Positions 14,403-21,632 of a stretch of 64,000 nucleotides of DNA are shown piece by piece. Location: positions 1-64,000 of IMG/VR virus record IMGVR_UViG_3300039109_000042. One strand, 5' to 3'. The DNA comes from a virus. The stretch's first letter is position 1. The number at the start of each line of letters is the position of its first letter. The position numbers were made by a program, and so were the translations under genes. The notes beneath the pieces are model-generated. The model worked only from the letters and a program-made list of their open reading frames with translations. It made no database searches and was not told the DNA's origin.

Positions 14403-14648
14403 ATGCCTGACAGTCGCCCTATCGTTCGTCAGCGGGTCTCACTCACTGCAGGTGGTATGCAGGACGATGAGGCAGAGGCCTGGGAAGGTGGGATCACTGA
14501 CGTGACAGTCTTGGCAGTAGATCCTGATGAGGGCATCTGGACCGTGTGGGATCACACCACACGTGAGCTGCGGATGATCAGTTTCGATGAGAACTCGAAC
14601 TGGGCCTGGGTCGATCCCACGCCGGATGTTGTTGACGACCAGACCTGA
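14403..14648 (+). CDS. Hypothetical structural-region protein
   Basis: 81 residues, MPDSRPIVRQRVSLTAGGM to DPTPDVVDDQT, with its ATG directly after the portal stop. It is acidic and probably beta-rich (DVTVLAVDPDEGIWTVWDH, then ELRMISFDEN). It could be a minor head component or a regulator; no family recognised. Confidence 0.7.
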   Translation: MPDSRPIVRQRVSLTAGGMQDDEAEAWEGGITDVTVLAVDPDEGIWTVWDHTTRELRMISFDENSNWAWVDPTPDVVDDQT

Positions 14649-14652
14649 CTAG

Positions 14653-14681
14653 TTTACAGAGGGCTCGGGTCGTACTACAAT
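14653..14681 (+). promoter_or_regulatory. Rightward promoter before the scaffold gene
   Basis: TTTACA, 17-base spacer, TACAAT, the closest match to a standard sigma-70 promoter in the window. It precedes the scaffold, decoration and capsid genes, which need high expression. Confidence 0.6.
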
Positions 14682-14758
14682 ACGCGCACGTACAATACTG
14701 GGCAATCGGTTGGCCCCAACAGCCGTACCACTGGGTTCTCCACCCAAACGGAGTGCAC

Positions 14759-15556
14759 ATGACACCGGAAGAGCTGAAGCAGTTTGGTGAGCTGGCGAAG
14801 AAGTATGAACCAGCTGACAAGGATGCTGTGCTGAAGATCGTGAAGGATGACATCCATCCGATCTTTCAGGACATCAACGATGGTGGACGAGCAGCGGCGA
14901 ACACAGCCGCACAGACCAAGATCACGAAAGCCGAGGGTGAACGTGATACTGCTCTGGCGAAGGTCACCAAGGTAGAGAAGGACCTGGCCGATCTAAATGG
15001 TCAGGCACCTGATGCCGCCAAGCTGCGGAAGAAGTACGAGGATGACCTGACTGCTGCTCGGACGGACTTCGACACCAAGACGGTTGCTCTCAAGAATCAG
15101 CTCAAGGACACGAGGAAGGACAACAACCTAAACAGGCTTGTTGACATCCTCTCAGATCCAGCCGGTGAGTATCAGATCAACCGCGAGTATGCGGAGACGA
15201 TCCTGATCAAGAAGCCGGAGGTCGCCGGACGCGTTGTCGTTGATGATGACGGCAAGTTGACGGTGTTGAAGGCCGGAACCACGGACATTCCGCTGGTGCC
15301 ACCTTCTGATGGCAAGAAGACGCTGCTTCACCTGCTCGCAGACGACGTTGCACCAACCGTTGAGAAGACGTGGAAGATCAGCGGTGTGAGGCGTGGCTCC
15401 AACACAAAGGGGTCTGGTGGCGGGGATGGTGAGGTGTCGACGGACAAGAAGGTGTTCACCGACATCAGGACGAAGACGCAGGCCAAGGAAAAGGCTGCGG
15501 TTGAAAGTAAGAAAGGCCCATCTGGGTACGAGAAGCTCAGGTCAGGTCGTAGGTAA
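14759..15556 (+). CDS. Putative capsid scaffold protein
   Basis: 265 residues from the ATG at 14759, which follows ACGGAG at 5 bases; an in-frame GTG at 14753 is less well placed. Residues 45-130 are a charged, heptad-like helix (AEGERDTALAKVTKVEKDLA and onward), typical of scaffolds that form coiled coils. The C-terminal 60 residues are Lys, Gly and Ser-rich, as in scaffolds that bind the inside of the capsid. Its place just before the decoration and capsid genes supports the call. Confidence 0.75.
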   Translation: MTPEELKQFGELAKKYEPADKDAVLKIVKDDIHPIFQDINDGGRAAANTAAQTKITKAEGERDTALAKVTKVEKDLADLNGQAPDAAKLRKKYEDDLTAARTDFDTKTVALKNQLKDTRKDNNLNRLVDILSDPAGEYQINREYAETILIKKPEVAGRVVVDDDGKLTVLKAGTTDIPLVPPSDGKKTLLHLLADDVAPTVEKTWKISGVRRGSNTKGSGGGDGEVSTDKKVFTDIRTKTQAKEKAAVESKKGPSGYEKLRSGRR

Positions 15557-15580
15557 ACAGCAACTCACTGGAGAACTCAC

Positions 15581-16003
15581 ATGCCGGTTCGTTTTAACAA
15601 AACCGTCACGTCATCAGGGACGATCTACGGCCGGCCTTTCGTCGGTCCGACAAATCATACGGCCCAGATCAGCGTGGACATCACGCTGCTCACAGCAGCT
15701 GAGGTGGACAGCTTCGGGTATTTGAAGCCAGGTGTCGCCTTCACTGCAGCCGGGGTCCTGATTCCCGCCGCAGGGGTTGTCTTTGGCGTTACGCCAGAGT
15801 CACTTGACGTGCTTCACATCCTGCCTTACAGCGGGATCACATTCGCAGCCGCGCTTGCCGCGGCCGGCGTGCAGCAGCTTGCCGTCGTAACAATCGGGCA
15901 GGTTAACAGGAAGATCATGGAAGACAACCTTGGTCGTGTCCTGACTGCCAATGAGATTGCTGGCTTTGGTCTTGCCGGCTGCCTCATCAAACTTCTGGCT
16001 TAA
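15581..16003 (+). CDS. Putative head decoration protein
   Basis: 140 residues. A short polar N-terminus is followed by VDITLLTAAEVDSFGYLKPG and then many small hydrophobic strands rich in Ala, Val and Gly, with a closing helix (NEIAGFGLAGCLIKLLA). Order, size and composition match head decoration proteins of the lambda gpD kind that trimerise on the capsid surface. Some phages of this type place an equivalent protein here without a confirmed structure, so the call is by position and composition. Confidence 0.65.
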   Translation: MPVRFNKTVTSSGTIYGRPFVGPTNHTAQISVDITLLTAAEVDSFGYLKPGVAFTAAGVLIPAAGVVFGVTPESLDVLHILPYSGITFAAALAAAGVQQLAVVTIGQVNRKIMEDNLGRVLTANEIAGFGLAGCLIKLLA

Positions 16004-16017
16004 AGGAGAACAAGACA

Positions 16018-17088
16018 ATGGCCTTCTTCTCCTGGGTTGGAGCGGAACAGCGTCTGTCCAACGCTGCGCTCACCGTGCTTGTACAGGCAATCAGCCCAAA
16101 CGATCAGGACCAGCTCCTGTGGGATGTGTTCTTTCCCCGACAGGACGTCGACAGTGTGGTGGTCGAGACGATCACGCCGTTGATTGCAACACGTTTTGTC
16201 TCTGACCGGCGTGAGTGGAACGCGAGAGGTCGGTTCATCCCGCAGGAGTTCCCAGGTACTGGGGAACTTGAGATGGTGCCGATTGAGGCGTACTTCAAGC
16301 TCGCCGAGCGTGAGATCCAGAACCTTGAGGAGACGGCCTACGCCAATGAGGCGTTGTTCCAGAAGCTCCTCGGTGTCCAGATCCCCGATCGTACTGAAGG
16401 CCTGGCGCGAGCCAACCTTCGGCGTATCGAGCTGGACACGTTTAACGCTTGGTCCTTGGGCCAGGTGTCGGTACGCAACCCTGTCACAGGTACGCTGTAC
16501 ACCGCGTCCTACGGGTTCGATGTTACCAGGTACACAACCGCAGGTCCAGCGTGGACCGGTGGTGTTGGTGGCACGGCGTACAACAGCCTGCTCACGTGGC
16601 TGCTCGCCGGTATTGACCGAGGCATGACGATCCAGGGTGTCATGCTGCGGCTTTCCACCCGTGAGGCGATCAGAACATCGGCGCCGAACATGGCCTTCCC
16701 TGTCAACACGAACATCCCACCTGTCCTTGCGGACGTGGAGAAGAGGCTTTCGGACGAGATCGGTGCCGAGTTCCGCTTCTACCTGAACGAGCGGCACGTG
16801 GACGTGTTCGCAACCGGTGGTCTTGCCACCACGGTCACGAAGCTGTGGCCAGCTCTGACAGTGGCAGTTGTTCCTGCAGGTGAAACTGTAGGGTTCCAGG
16901 CGTATGCCCCTGTGGCACGCGCGTTCGACATCAGCCGCACCAGCCCGGAAGCGGAGATCGACGTGAACGGCATGATCGCGTACACGGAGACCGCCGGAAA
17001 CGGCCGTGAGCTGACGGTGGAGTGCCAGGTGAACGCGATGCCAGTACCTCTGGAACGCAACATCTGGGTCATCAACGCCGGCATCTAA
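16018..17088 (+). CDS. Major capsid protein
   Basis: 356 residues, single copy, with AAAGGAG upstream and the gene order scaffold, decoration, capsid. The N-terminus (SWVGAEQRLSNAALTVLVQA) is followed by LLWDVFFPRQDVDSVVVET and a mixed alpha-beta body; strand-rich later parts (AEFRFYLNERHVDVF, ELTVECQVNAMPVPLERNIW) fit the phage capsid protein E branch of the HK97 fold. It forms the icosahedral head with the proteins at 14759 and 15581. Confidence 0.85.
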   Translation: MAFFSWVGAEQRLSNAALTVLVQAISPNDQDQLLWDVFFPRQDVDSVVVETITPLIATRFVSDRREWNARGRFIPQEFPGTGELEMVPIEAYFKLAEREIQNLEETAYANEALFQKLLGVQIPDRTEGLARANLRRIELDTFNAWSLGQVSVRNPVTGTLYTASYGFDVTRYTTAGPAWTGGVGGTAYNSLLTWLLAGIDRGMTIQGVMLRLSTREAIRTSAPNMAFPVNTNIPPVLADVEKRLSDEIGAEFRFYLNERHVDVFATGGLATTVTKLWPALTVAVVPAGETVGFQAYAPVARAFDISRTSPEAEIDVNGMIAYTETAGNGRELTVECQVNAMPVPLERNIWVINAGI

Positions 17089-17103
17089 CCGGATGGTCAA
17101 TAG

Positions 17104-17131
17104 GCTGGTAGGGCACATCCGTCCTACCAGC
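17104..17131 (+). other. Hairpin after the capsid gene
   Basis: GCTGGTAGG, a 10-base loop and CCTACCAGC give a perfect 9-bp stem 15 bases after the capsid stop. The 3' side is TGATTT only, so it is more likely a partial terminator or an mRNA stabiliser that lifts capsid expression above its neighbours. Confidence 0.55.
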
Positions 17132-17160
17132 TGATTTGACATAGCTTGAGGAACAAGCGA

Positions 17161-17691
17161 ATGACTGCAACAAAGACGGAACGCGCGCTCATCCGGGCCA
17201 TCAGCGTGAACGGGGAGATGTTTGTCCCCGGTCAGGAAGATGAGATGGAGGCAGCGTTGCAGGCTCATGAGGACGCCCAGGATAAGGACGGTAAGTTCAA
17301 CGTCAAGGACGAGCTGAAACGGCTCGAGACCATGGGGTCCATCGCAGGTTTCGCTGATGTGGCCGAGGAAGACTACATCGAGTCGGACGCAGATCGGCGC
17401 GCCACCAAGGAAAAGAACGGTCATCTGCTTCAGGACAAGCGGCCACTTCAGCCGTCAGGTCCTCCAGCACCAACCATGGAGGATGTCCAGCGAACGGCTG
17501 ACGACAACGTGGTCGCCGAGAAGATGGCTGGTGGCAAGAAGGAACCCGAGGCGGACAAGGCGAAGCTTGCCAAGGCCACCAAGGAAGCGAACGAGGAGCT
17601 GGAGGAGTCACAGGTGCAGCAGGAGTCTGAGCAGGTCGAGGCTCCGGCCAAGGCCACCAAGGCCAAGGCAAAGGGAAAGGCAAAGAGGTAG
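17161..17691 (+). CDS. Hypothetical virion-region protein with Lys/Ala-rich tail
   Basis: 176 residues from ATG at 17161 after GAGG. Residues 1-60 are compact (ALIRAISVNGEMFVPGQEDE, then a helix). From residue 100 it is low complexity: alternating Glu, Lys, Ala and Gln ending KATKAKAKGKAKR. Such a basic tail can bind DNA, and the position after the capsid gene often holds a head completion or minor head protein. No family match. Confidence 0.7.
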   Translation: MTATKTERALIRAISVNGEMFVPGQEDEMEAALQAHEDAQDKDGKFNVKDELKRLETMGSIAGFADVAEEDYIESDADRRATKEKNGHLLQDKRPLQPSGPPAPTMEDVQRTADDNVVAEKMAGGKKEPEADKAKLAKATKEANEELEESQVQQESEQVEAPAKATKAKAKGKAKR

Positions 17692-17702
17692 CAACACCAA
17701 GA

Positions 17703-17744
17703 CCCCGGAAACGTCTGCCCTAGCAGGGCAGGTCCGCGCCGGGG
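17703..17744 (+). terminator. Nested GC-rich stem-loop, possible terminator
   Basis: CCCCGG pairs with CCGGGG around an inner stem CTGCCCT-AGC-AGGGCAG. It is followed by CATCCCCTTTCTC, pyrimidine-rich but not a clean T run, so termination may be partial. It stands between the capsid-linked genes and the connector genes. Confidence 0.5.
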
Positions 17745-17769
17745 CATCCCCTTTCTCTGAGGAGCCAAG

Positions 17770-18120
17770 ATGCTGTATGACGTAGCCGATCACCCCCTGC
17801 TCTCAGAGGAAGCAGCACAACTCGGGTCCCTTGAGCTTGGCGCACAAGCCAGGATGGCAGAGACGCTGCTAGGTCTGTTGGCGTTCACGGCCTTTGACCC
17901 GATAACTGATCAAGATAAGTACGACCGTGCCACAGATGCTGTGGCCCTTCAGGTAAGCTACCAGGTAGCTGCTGGTATTGAGGCGTTTTTATCGATCCTG
18001 GATAGGCGCGGTCTTAGGATCAGACACTACCGTGGACGTGGCCGCATGCCTCCTGTCCACTCAGCTGCCAAAAAGATCATCTCGGCGATCAGGCCAGCTA
18101 CGATCATCTCTGGTCGATAG
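17770..18120 (+). CDS. Putative head-tail connector
   Basis: 116 residues, mostly helical, starting MLYDVADHPLLSEEAAQLG. LGLLAFTAFDPITDQDKYDR and VALQVSYQVAAGIEAFL fit the short helical gp6-like adaptors that bind below the portal ring. The C-terminus is Arg-rich (HYRGRGRMPP). Order (connector, closure, neck, terminator, tube) strongly supports the assignment even though the sequence alone would not. Confidence 0.65.
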   Translation: MLYDVADHPLLSEEAAQLGSLELGAQARMAETLLGLLAFTAFDPITDQDKYDRATDAVALQVSYQVAAGIEAFLSILDRRGLRIRHYRGRGRMPPVHSAAKKIISAIRPATIISGR

Positions 18121-18122
18121 GC

Positions 18123-18479
18123 ATGAACTATCCACATCAAATCACTGTCTACAGGCCTGCAGGCAATGCTGACCCAACCCCTATCGTTCAGGACCCTGAC
18201 ACTGGTCATACGGCTGACAGTGATCTCACTGATGACAACACTACAGTCTGGACTGGCCGCTGTGACGTCCAAGATATCGGCGAGGTCCTGAAGCGAGACC
18301 CAGCAGGGCAACCAGTGCTCGAGTCGGACGCCACCTGCTTTCTGGCAAAGGAGCGTGCAGTAACCCTCGTGGAAGATGGGGACCTGGTGACGATCACCTG
18401 GGAAGATCAGACAACCAGTGACGCCCAGGTCCTATCCAGGCGACGTCTTGACGGGGTGCTGGCTCTTCGTCGACTCTGA
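18123..18479 (+). CDS. Putative head closure (stopper) protein
   Basis: 118 residues, beta-rich (QITVYRPAGNADPTP, TTVWTGRCDVQDIGEV, VEDGDLVTITWEDQ). Small barrels of this kind follow the connector in siphophages and seal DNA in the head. Its stop shares bases with the next ATG (TGATG). The assignment rests on fold character and order. Confidence 0.6.
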   Translation: MNYPHQITVYRPAGNADPTPIVQDPDTGHTADSDLTDDNTTVWTGRCDVQDIGEVLKRDPAGQPVLESDATCFLAKERAVTLVEDGDLVTITWEDQTTSDAQVLSRRRLDGVLALRRL

Positions 18480-19054
18480 TGCCTCGTACCTGGCTCAGCC
18501 TCTTCAAGACACAGCTGGCAGATCCTGACATGCAGGACTTCATGAGCAGCATCGAGCAGACCATGGACGGCTGGATCGTGGAGATCTTGAACCTGGTGAT
18601 GCTTGATGCAGTAACCTACCTGAAGAGCTACACCAGCAAACGTAACCCGCCGAGATATAGGCGTAAGTTCATGCTCAAGGACTCGGTCAGGGTCAAGGTT
18701 ACCAAAAAGAACGTAGGCTCCATCTCGCCTGATAGGCCTGCTCACCCTGGTGGTTGGTCAGATGTGGAAGGGGACATGCGCGACGCGTACTACGGCAGGG
18801 TGGAGAAGGGTGAGAATGGCGGTTGGCGTCTGGTGATCGGTAACAGAGATCATGCGGCAGCCTTCGTTGAGGCGATGCAAGGGTTGTTCGTGGTCACTGG
18901 TGTCTTTGATAAGGGTGGTCCTGTGACAAGGGCCTTGGTGAAGTACCTCAGGATGTATGCCCCAGGGACCAAGATCGCGCAAGGGTTCCAAGGTGTTGAG
19001 ACCAATGCTAAGGGCACAGGTATCGTTGACTCTGTCACGGCGGGTGCACTATGA
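18479..19054 (+). CDS. Putative neck protein (HK97 gp10-like)
   Basis: 191 residues. It starts MPRTWLSLFKTQLADPDMQD, has a Lys-rich middle (KFMLKDSVRVKVTKK) and GRVEKGENGGWRLVIGNRDH, a strand pair and turn usual for HK97 gp10-type proteins. A late helix (VTRALVKYLRMYAP) closes it. These proteins join the head and tail. The stop overlaps the next start by ATGA. Confidence 0.6.
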   Translation: MPRTWLSLFKTQLADPDMQDFMSSIEQTMDGWIVEILNLVMLDAVTYLKSYTSKRNPPRYRRKFMLKDSVRVKVTKKNVGSISPDRPAHPGGWSDVEGDMRDAYYGRVEKGENGGWRLVIGNRDHAAAFVEAMQGLFVVTGVFDKGGPVTRALVKYLRMYAPGTKIAQGFQGVETNAKGTGIVDSVTAGAL

Positions 19055-19521
19055 AGTTACGGTACACAGAGTTTTGGCAAGCTGTCAAGGCTCAGCTTAA
19101 CACTGCCTTGATGCAGTCGATCTTAGGCGGTCCAGCCAGGGTCTATCTAGAATCTGATGACTACTCACAGCCAGAAGGTGTTGAGGGTGGTGAGTGGGGT
19201 CGACTTGTGATCGTGCCTACAGCAACCCTGTGGGCAGACGCTGACAGTTCAATGGGACCGACACGGAACCTGGCTTTCATGGTAAGGGTAGAGCTGTCAA
19301 ATTTTACTCAGGTAGGGTACGATCATACGATCCCGCTTGATGCGGCCCAGGACGAGGCGGAGAACCAATTGGTCGGTTGGGTCCCTGTCGGTTTCACAAG
19401 GATCAATGTTGTGCTGCCTATCTACCTGCAGGCGAACAGGCAACCACTTCCACTGTGGGACGAGGATCGAGGCCTATACTTCACGAGTGCCCAGTTTAGG
19501 ACTGAGGTGACCAAGGTCTAG
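19051..19521 (+). CDS. Putative tail terminator protein
   Basis: 156 residues, starting MKLRYTEFWQAVKAQLNTA. An N-terminal helix is followed by strands (RVYLESDDYSQPEG, RLVIVPTATLW, FMVRVELSNF) in the pattern of small alpha-beta terminators that cap the tail tube and meet the head. It lies directly before the tube gene, the expected place. Confirmation would need a structural search. Confidence 0.6.
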   Translation: MKLRYTEFWQAVKAQLNTALMQSILGGPARVYLESDDYSQPEGVEGGEWGRLVIVPTATLWADADSSMGPTRNLAFMVRVELSNFTQVGYDHTIPLDAAQDEAENQLVGWVPVGFTRINVVLPIYLQANRQPLPLWDEDRGLYFTSAQFRTEVTKV

Positions 19522-19525
19522 TAGG

Positions 19526-19555
19526 TGTACAACGAGTCGATATACAAGCTAGCTT
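19526..19555 (+). promoter_or_regulatory. Rightward promoter before the tail genes
   Basis: TGTACA, 18-base spacer, TAGCTT. The -35 and spacing fit the phage consensus; the -10 is the weakest of the set. It lies about 45 bases before the gene at 19599. Confidence 0.5.
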
Positions 19556-19598
19556 TCAGTGGTCAACAAACCTCCACCAGCTCCAGGAGATCATCACC

Positions 19599-19880
19599 AT
19601 GGCAACAAAAGAGGTGACACTTCTCAGGTCGTTCGGTTTCATTGACGCCGATGAGAAGCAGCACTACTTCACCCGTGATAATCAGGATACCATCCTGGAG
19701 ATTGTTGGTGAAGCGAACCTGCAGGCTTACGTCGACAACGGGATCATCGAGGTCTACGATGGTCACGAGGTCATGGCCAAGACTCCGGTTCGAGCAGTCC
19801 CCAAGGGACCCGGTCTGAACCCTTCGGTAACCACGACCTCGGCAGCTCATGCCAAGTCGACTTCCAAGAAGGAGAACTAA
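19599..19880 (+). CDS. Small hypothetical tail-region protein
   Basis: 93 residues, MATKEVTLLRSFGFIDADE to STSKKEN. The first 60 residues are compact (TILEIVGEANLQAYVDNGII, EVYDGHEVMAK) and the tail is Ser, Thr and Lys-rich. Short proteins like this often precede the tail tube gene; no established function. Confidence 0.65.
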   Translation: MATKEVTLLRSFGFIDADEKQHYFTRDNQDTILEIVGEANLQAYVDNGIIEVYDGHEVMAKTPVRAVPKGPGLNPSVTTTSAAHAKSTSKKEN

Positions 19881-19883
19881 CCG

Positions 19884-20534
19884 ATGACCGGTCTAACTCC
19901 CTTCTCGCTGGCGGCGGCCATCGCGTCAATCGGTGTTGCCGAGGTGTATATCGGCGATCCCATTACGGCGATCAACGGCATGCTCAGCCTGGGTGGTGTC
20001 GAGGGCACCATCGAGGTTTCGCCAGGCTACAACTCCAACCCTCTCACGGCCCCGGAGCTTACGGGTGACGTGGCTCACCAGATGGTCACCACGCTGGGTA
20101 ACGTGACCGTTAAGATCCCGCTGATCATCCAGGACATGACGGTCATCCCGAAGATCTCACCAACCGGTACAACGGGTGGTGGCTTCTCGATCCCGCAGAA
20201 GGCGCAGGAAACTGCCGTCCTCATTGTTCCGCGGAACCTGGTCGGTGGCAACCTCAGCAACGCGACCGGTCTTACCACCGGTTGGGTAAGAACAGCAGGT
20301 AACGGGGTCGGCGCAGCTTCAGGTGCTCCGGCAGCCCCGATCAACGCCATCTGGTTCTGGCGTGCAACACCGACGTACGCCTCACTCCCGTTCCAGTACT
20401 CGAACGGAGGCAAGATCATCATCGAGGTGACGTTCACCGCCATGTTTGATGGCACCAAGCCGGAAGGTCACAAGGTCTTCACTATCGGAGACCCAACGGC
20501 GATCCCCACAACCCCAATCGCGGTCAAGATCTAG
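19884..20534 (+). CDS. Major tail tube protein
   Basis: 216 residues. It starts MTGLTPFSLAAAIASIGVAE and is strand-rich with glycine turns (TVKIPLIIQDMTVIPKISPT, NAIWFWRATPTYASLPFQ), fitting the two-sheet tube subunits of siphophages. It precedes the chaperone pair and tape measure, the invariant order, and the RBS AAGGAG lies before the ATG. Hexamers would stack to make the tail shaft. Confidence 0.8.
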   Translation: MTGLTPFSLAAAIASIGVAEVYIGDPITAINGMLSLGGVEGTIEVSPGYNSNPLTAPELTGDVAHQMVTTLGNVTVKIPLIIQDMTVIPKISPTGTTGGGFSIPQKAQETAVLIVPRNLVGGNLSNATGLTTGWVRTAGNGVGAASGAPAAPINAIWFWRATPTYASLPFQYSNGGKIIIEVTFTAMFDGTKPEGHKVFTIGDPTAIPTTPIAVKI

Positions 20535-20546
20535 GCGGAGGCCACG

Positions 20547-21041
20547 ATGGGCATTGCACCAGCATCCCAGGAACTGATTCAGGCAACGCAGGATACCCTG
20601 CGCGGGATGGCGGTCAATGTGCACCAGGAAGTTGGTAACGTCGGGCTTGCCAGTGATATGGCAGGCTCGGCGTACCTGGCGTACGGTCGTCATCGCTATG
20701 AGGTTCCACCCGTACAGTACAAGTATGCTGTTGAGCTGGAGGAGATCAGGCTCAAGCTTGATGAGGTTGCCGTTGGCGACTCAAGCCTTGAGCAGAATAG
20801 ACAGATGGGTGAGCTGTATGACCGGGCAGTTAAACTGTTCCCGAAGCTCTTACGGCCCACGTTTGGCGTTCAGCGACTGCTGTGGAGATGGGTATCAAAC
20901 CCCTTCCTAACCGCATCCCCAGTAGACATCGCCACCCTGATCTATTTTTTCTGTTCGTGCCGGATGAGGTCGGAACTCCGGCTCGAAGCGAGCTCAGCGA
21001 TGAGAAGAAGCCGACCATCCACGATGCAGTTGATGCCCTAG
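20547..21041 (+). CDS. Tail assembly chaperone, short form (gpG-like)
   Basis: 164 residues, the unshifted product. Residues 1-135 are well formed (PPVQYKYAVELEEIRLKLDE, then PVDIATLIYFF). After residue 135 the frame runs on to 21041 with an Arg and Ser-rich tail, which is the short extension made when no shift occurs. The gene lies between tail tube and tape measure, the standard site. The chaperones load the tape measure during assembly and are absent from the finished virion. Confidence 0.85.
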   Translation: MGIAPASQELIQATQDTLRGMAVNVHQEVGNVGLASDMAGSAYLAYGRHRYEVPPVQYKYAVELEEIRLKLDEVAVGDSSLEQNRQMGELYDRAVKLFPKLLRPTFGVQRLLWRWVSNPFLTASPVDIATLIYFFCSCRMRSELRLEASSAMRRSRPSTMQLMP

Positions 21042-21250
21042 CTCAGTTCGTCCTGGCCTACCCGGCTTGGACGGCAAGCACAGGGTATCCACTGAGCTGG
21101 CGTCACTTCATCGTGGGCATAAGACGCCTGACAAAGGCACGTGCACAACACTCCCTCGATATGTATCGAGCGTCTGCTATAGCTCAAGCAAAGGTCGAAG
21201 ACCGTAAGCCTTGGGTAGATGAACAAGAAGCCTTAGCCGGGTACAAGTGA
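20547..21250 (+). CDS. Tail assembly chaperone, frameshifted form (gpGT-like)
   Basis: A -1 shift at TTTTTTC (20945-20951) joins the first 135 residues to a second frame: LFVPDEVGTPARSELSDEKK and onward to AGYK at 21250, about 234 residues in all. The second frame has no start of its own near the join that carries a ribosome binding site. The long form would carry the tape measure-binding extension. Coordinates give the whole span although translation changes frame within it. Confidence 0.85.
20945..20951 (+). promoter_or_regulatory. Programmed -1 frameshift site
   Basis: T TTT TTC read in frame with codons TTT and TTC in the P and A sites, the classical X XXY YYZ slippery heptamer. The shift leads into the open downstream frame described in the gpGT-like entry. 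A pseudoknot was not resolved by eye in the following 60 bases. Confidence 0.85.
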
Positions 21251-21253
21251 CCT

Positions 21254-21631
21254 ATGTCATGGCCAAAAACAAAAATCCTTAACTGTCGAGAATGCGGCAA
21301 GTCACCGACCAAAGTTTTTGGTCTATGTCAACAGTGCTATTCTAAGACTCCCGAGTGTAAATACCAGGTTCTAACATCAGCCCTGAAGCAACACGGAATT
21401 GATGTTGAAACGTATCAGGCGATGTTGCTTGACCAAAACGGCGGTTGTGCTATTTGTGGCAATGGTCCTGGTAGTGGGAGGAAAAAGCGCCTGTGCGTGG
21501 ATCATAACCACACAACAAATAAGCTCCGAGGTCTTCTTTGCGACAGATGCAATAAGGCTCTTGGTTTATTTGGCGACGATCAGAACCTTATGCGTCTTGC
21601 TATTGCCTATCTAGTTTTGAAGGGAGGTTAA
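21254..21631 (+). CDS. Endonuclease VII-like HNH protein
   Basis: 125 residues. Zinc pairs CRECG and CQQC at the N-terminus are followed by CAICG and then VDHNHTTNKLRGLLCDRCN, the catalytic HNH zone of the Endonuclease VII family (D-H-N-H with a downstream CDRC). In this phage it is free-standing between chaperones and tape measure, and its base use is more AT-rich than its neighbours, so it is more likely a mobile homing-type gene than the phage's junction resolvase. A second member is at 61575. Confidence 0.85.
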   Translation: MSWPKTKILNCRECGKSPTKVFGLCQQCYSKTPECKYQVLTSALKQHGIDVETYQAMLLDQNGGCAICGNGPGSGRKKRLCVDHNHTTNKLRGLLCDRCNKALGLFGDDQNLMRLAIAYLVLKGG

Positions 21632-21632
21632 G

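Noticed and set aside
16000-17424. Minus-strand frame of 474 codons under the capsid gene
   Set aside because: A long shadow frame of the capsid gene caused by its codon bias; no start signal.
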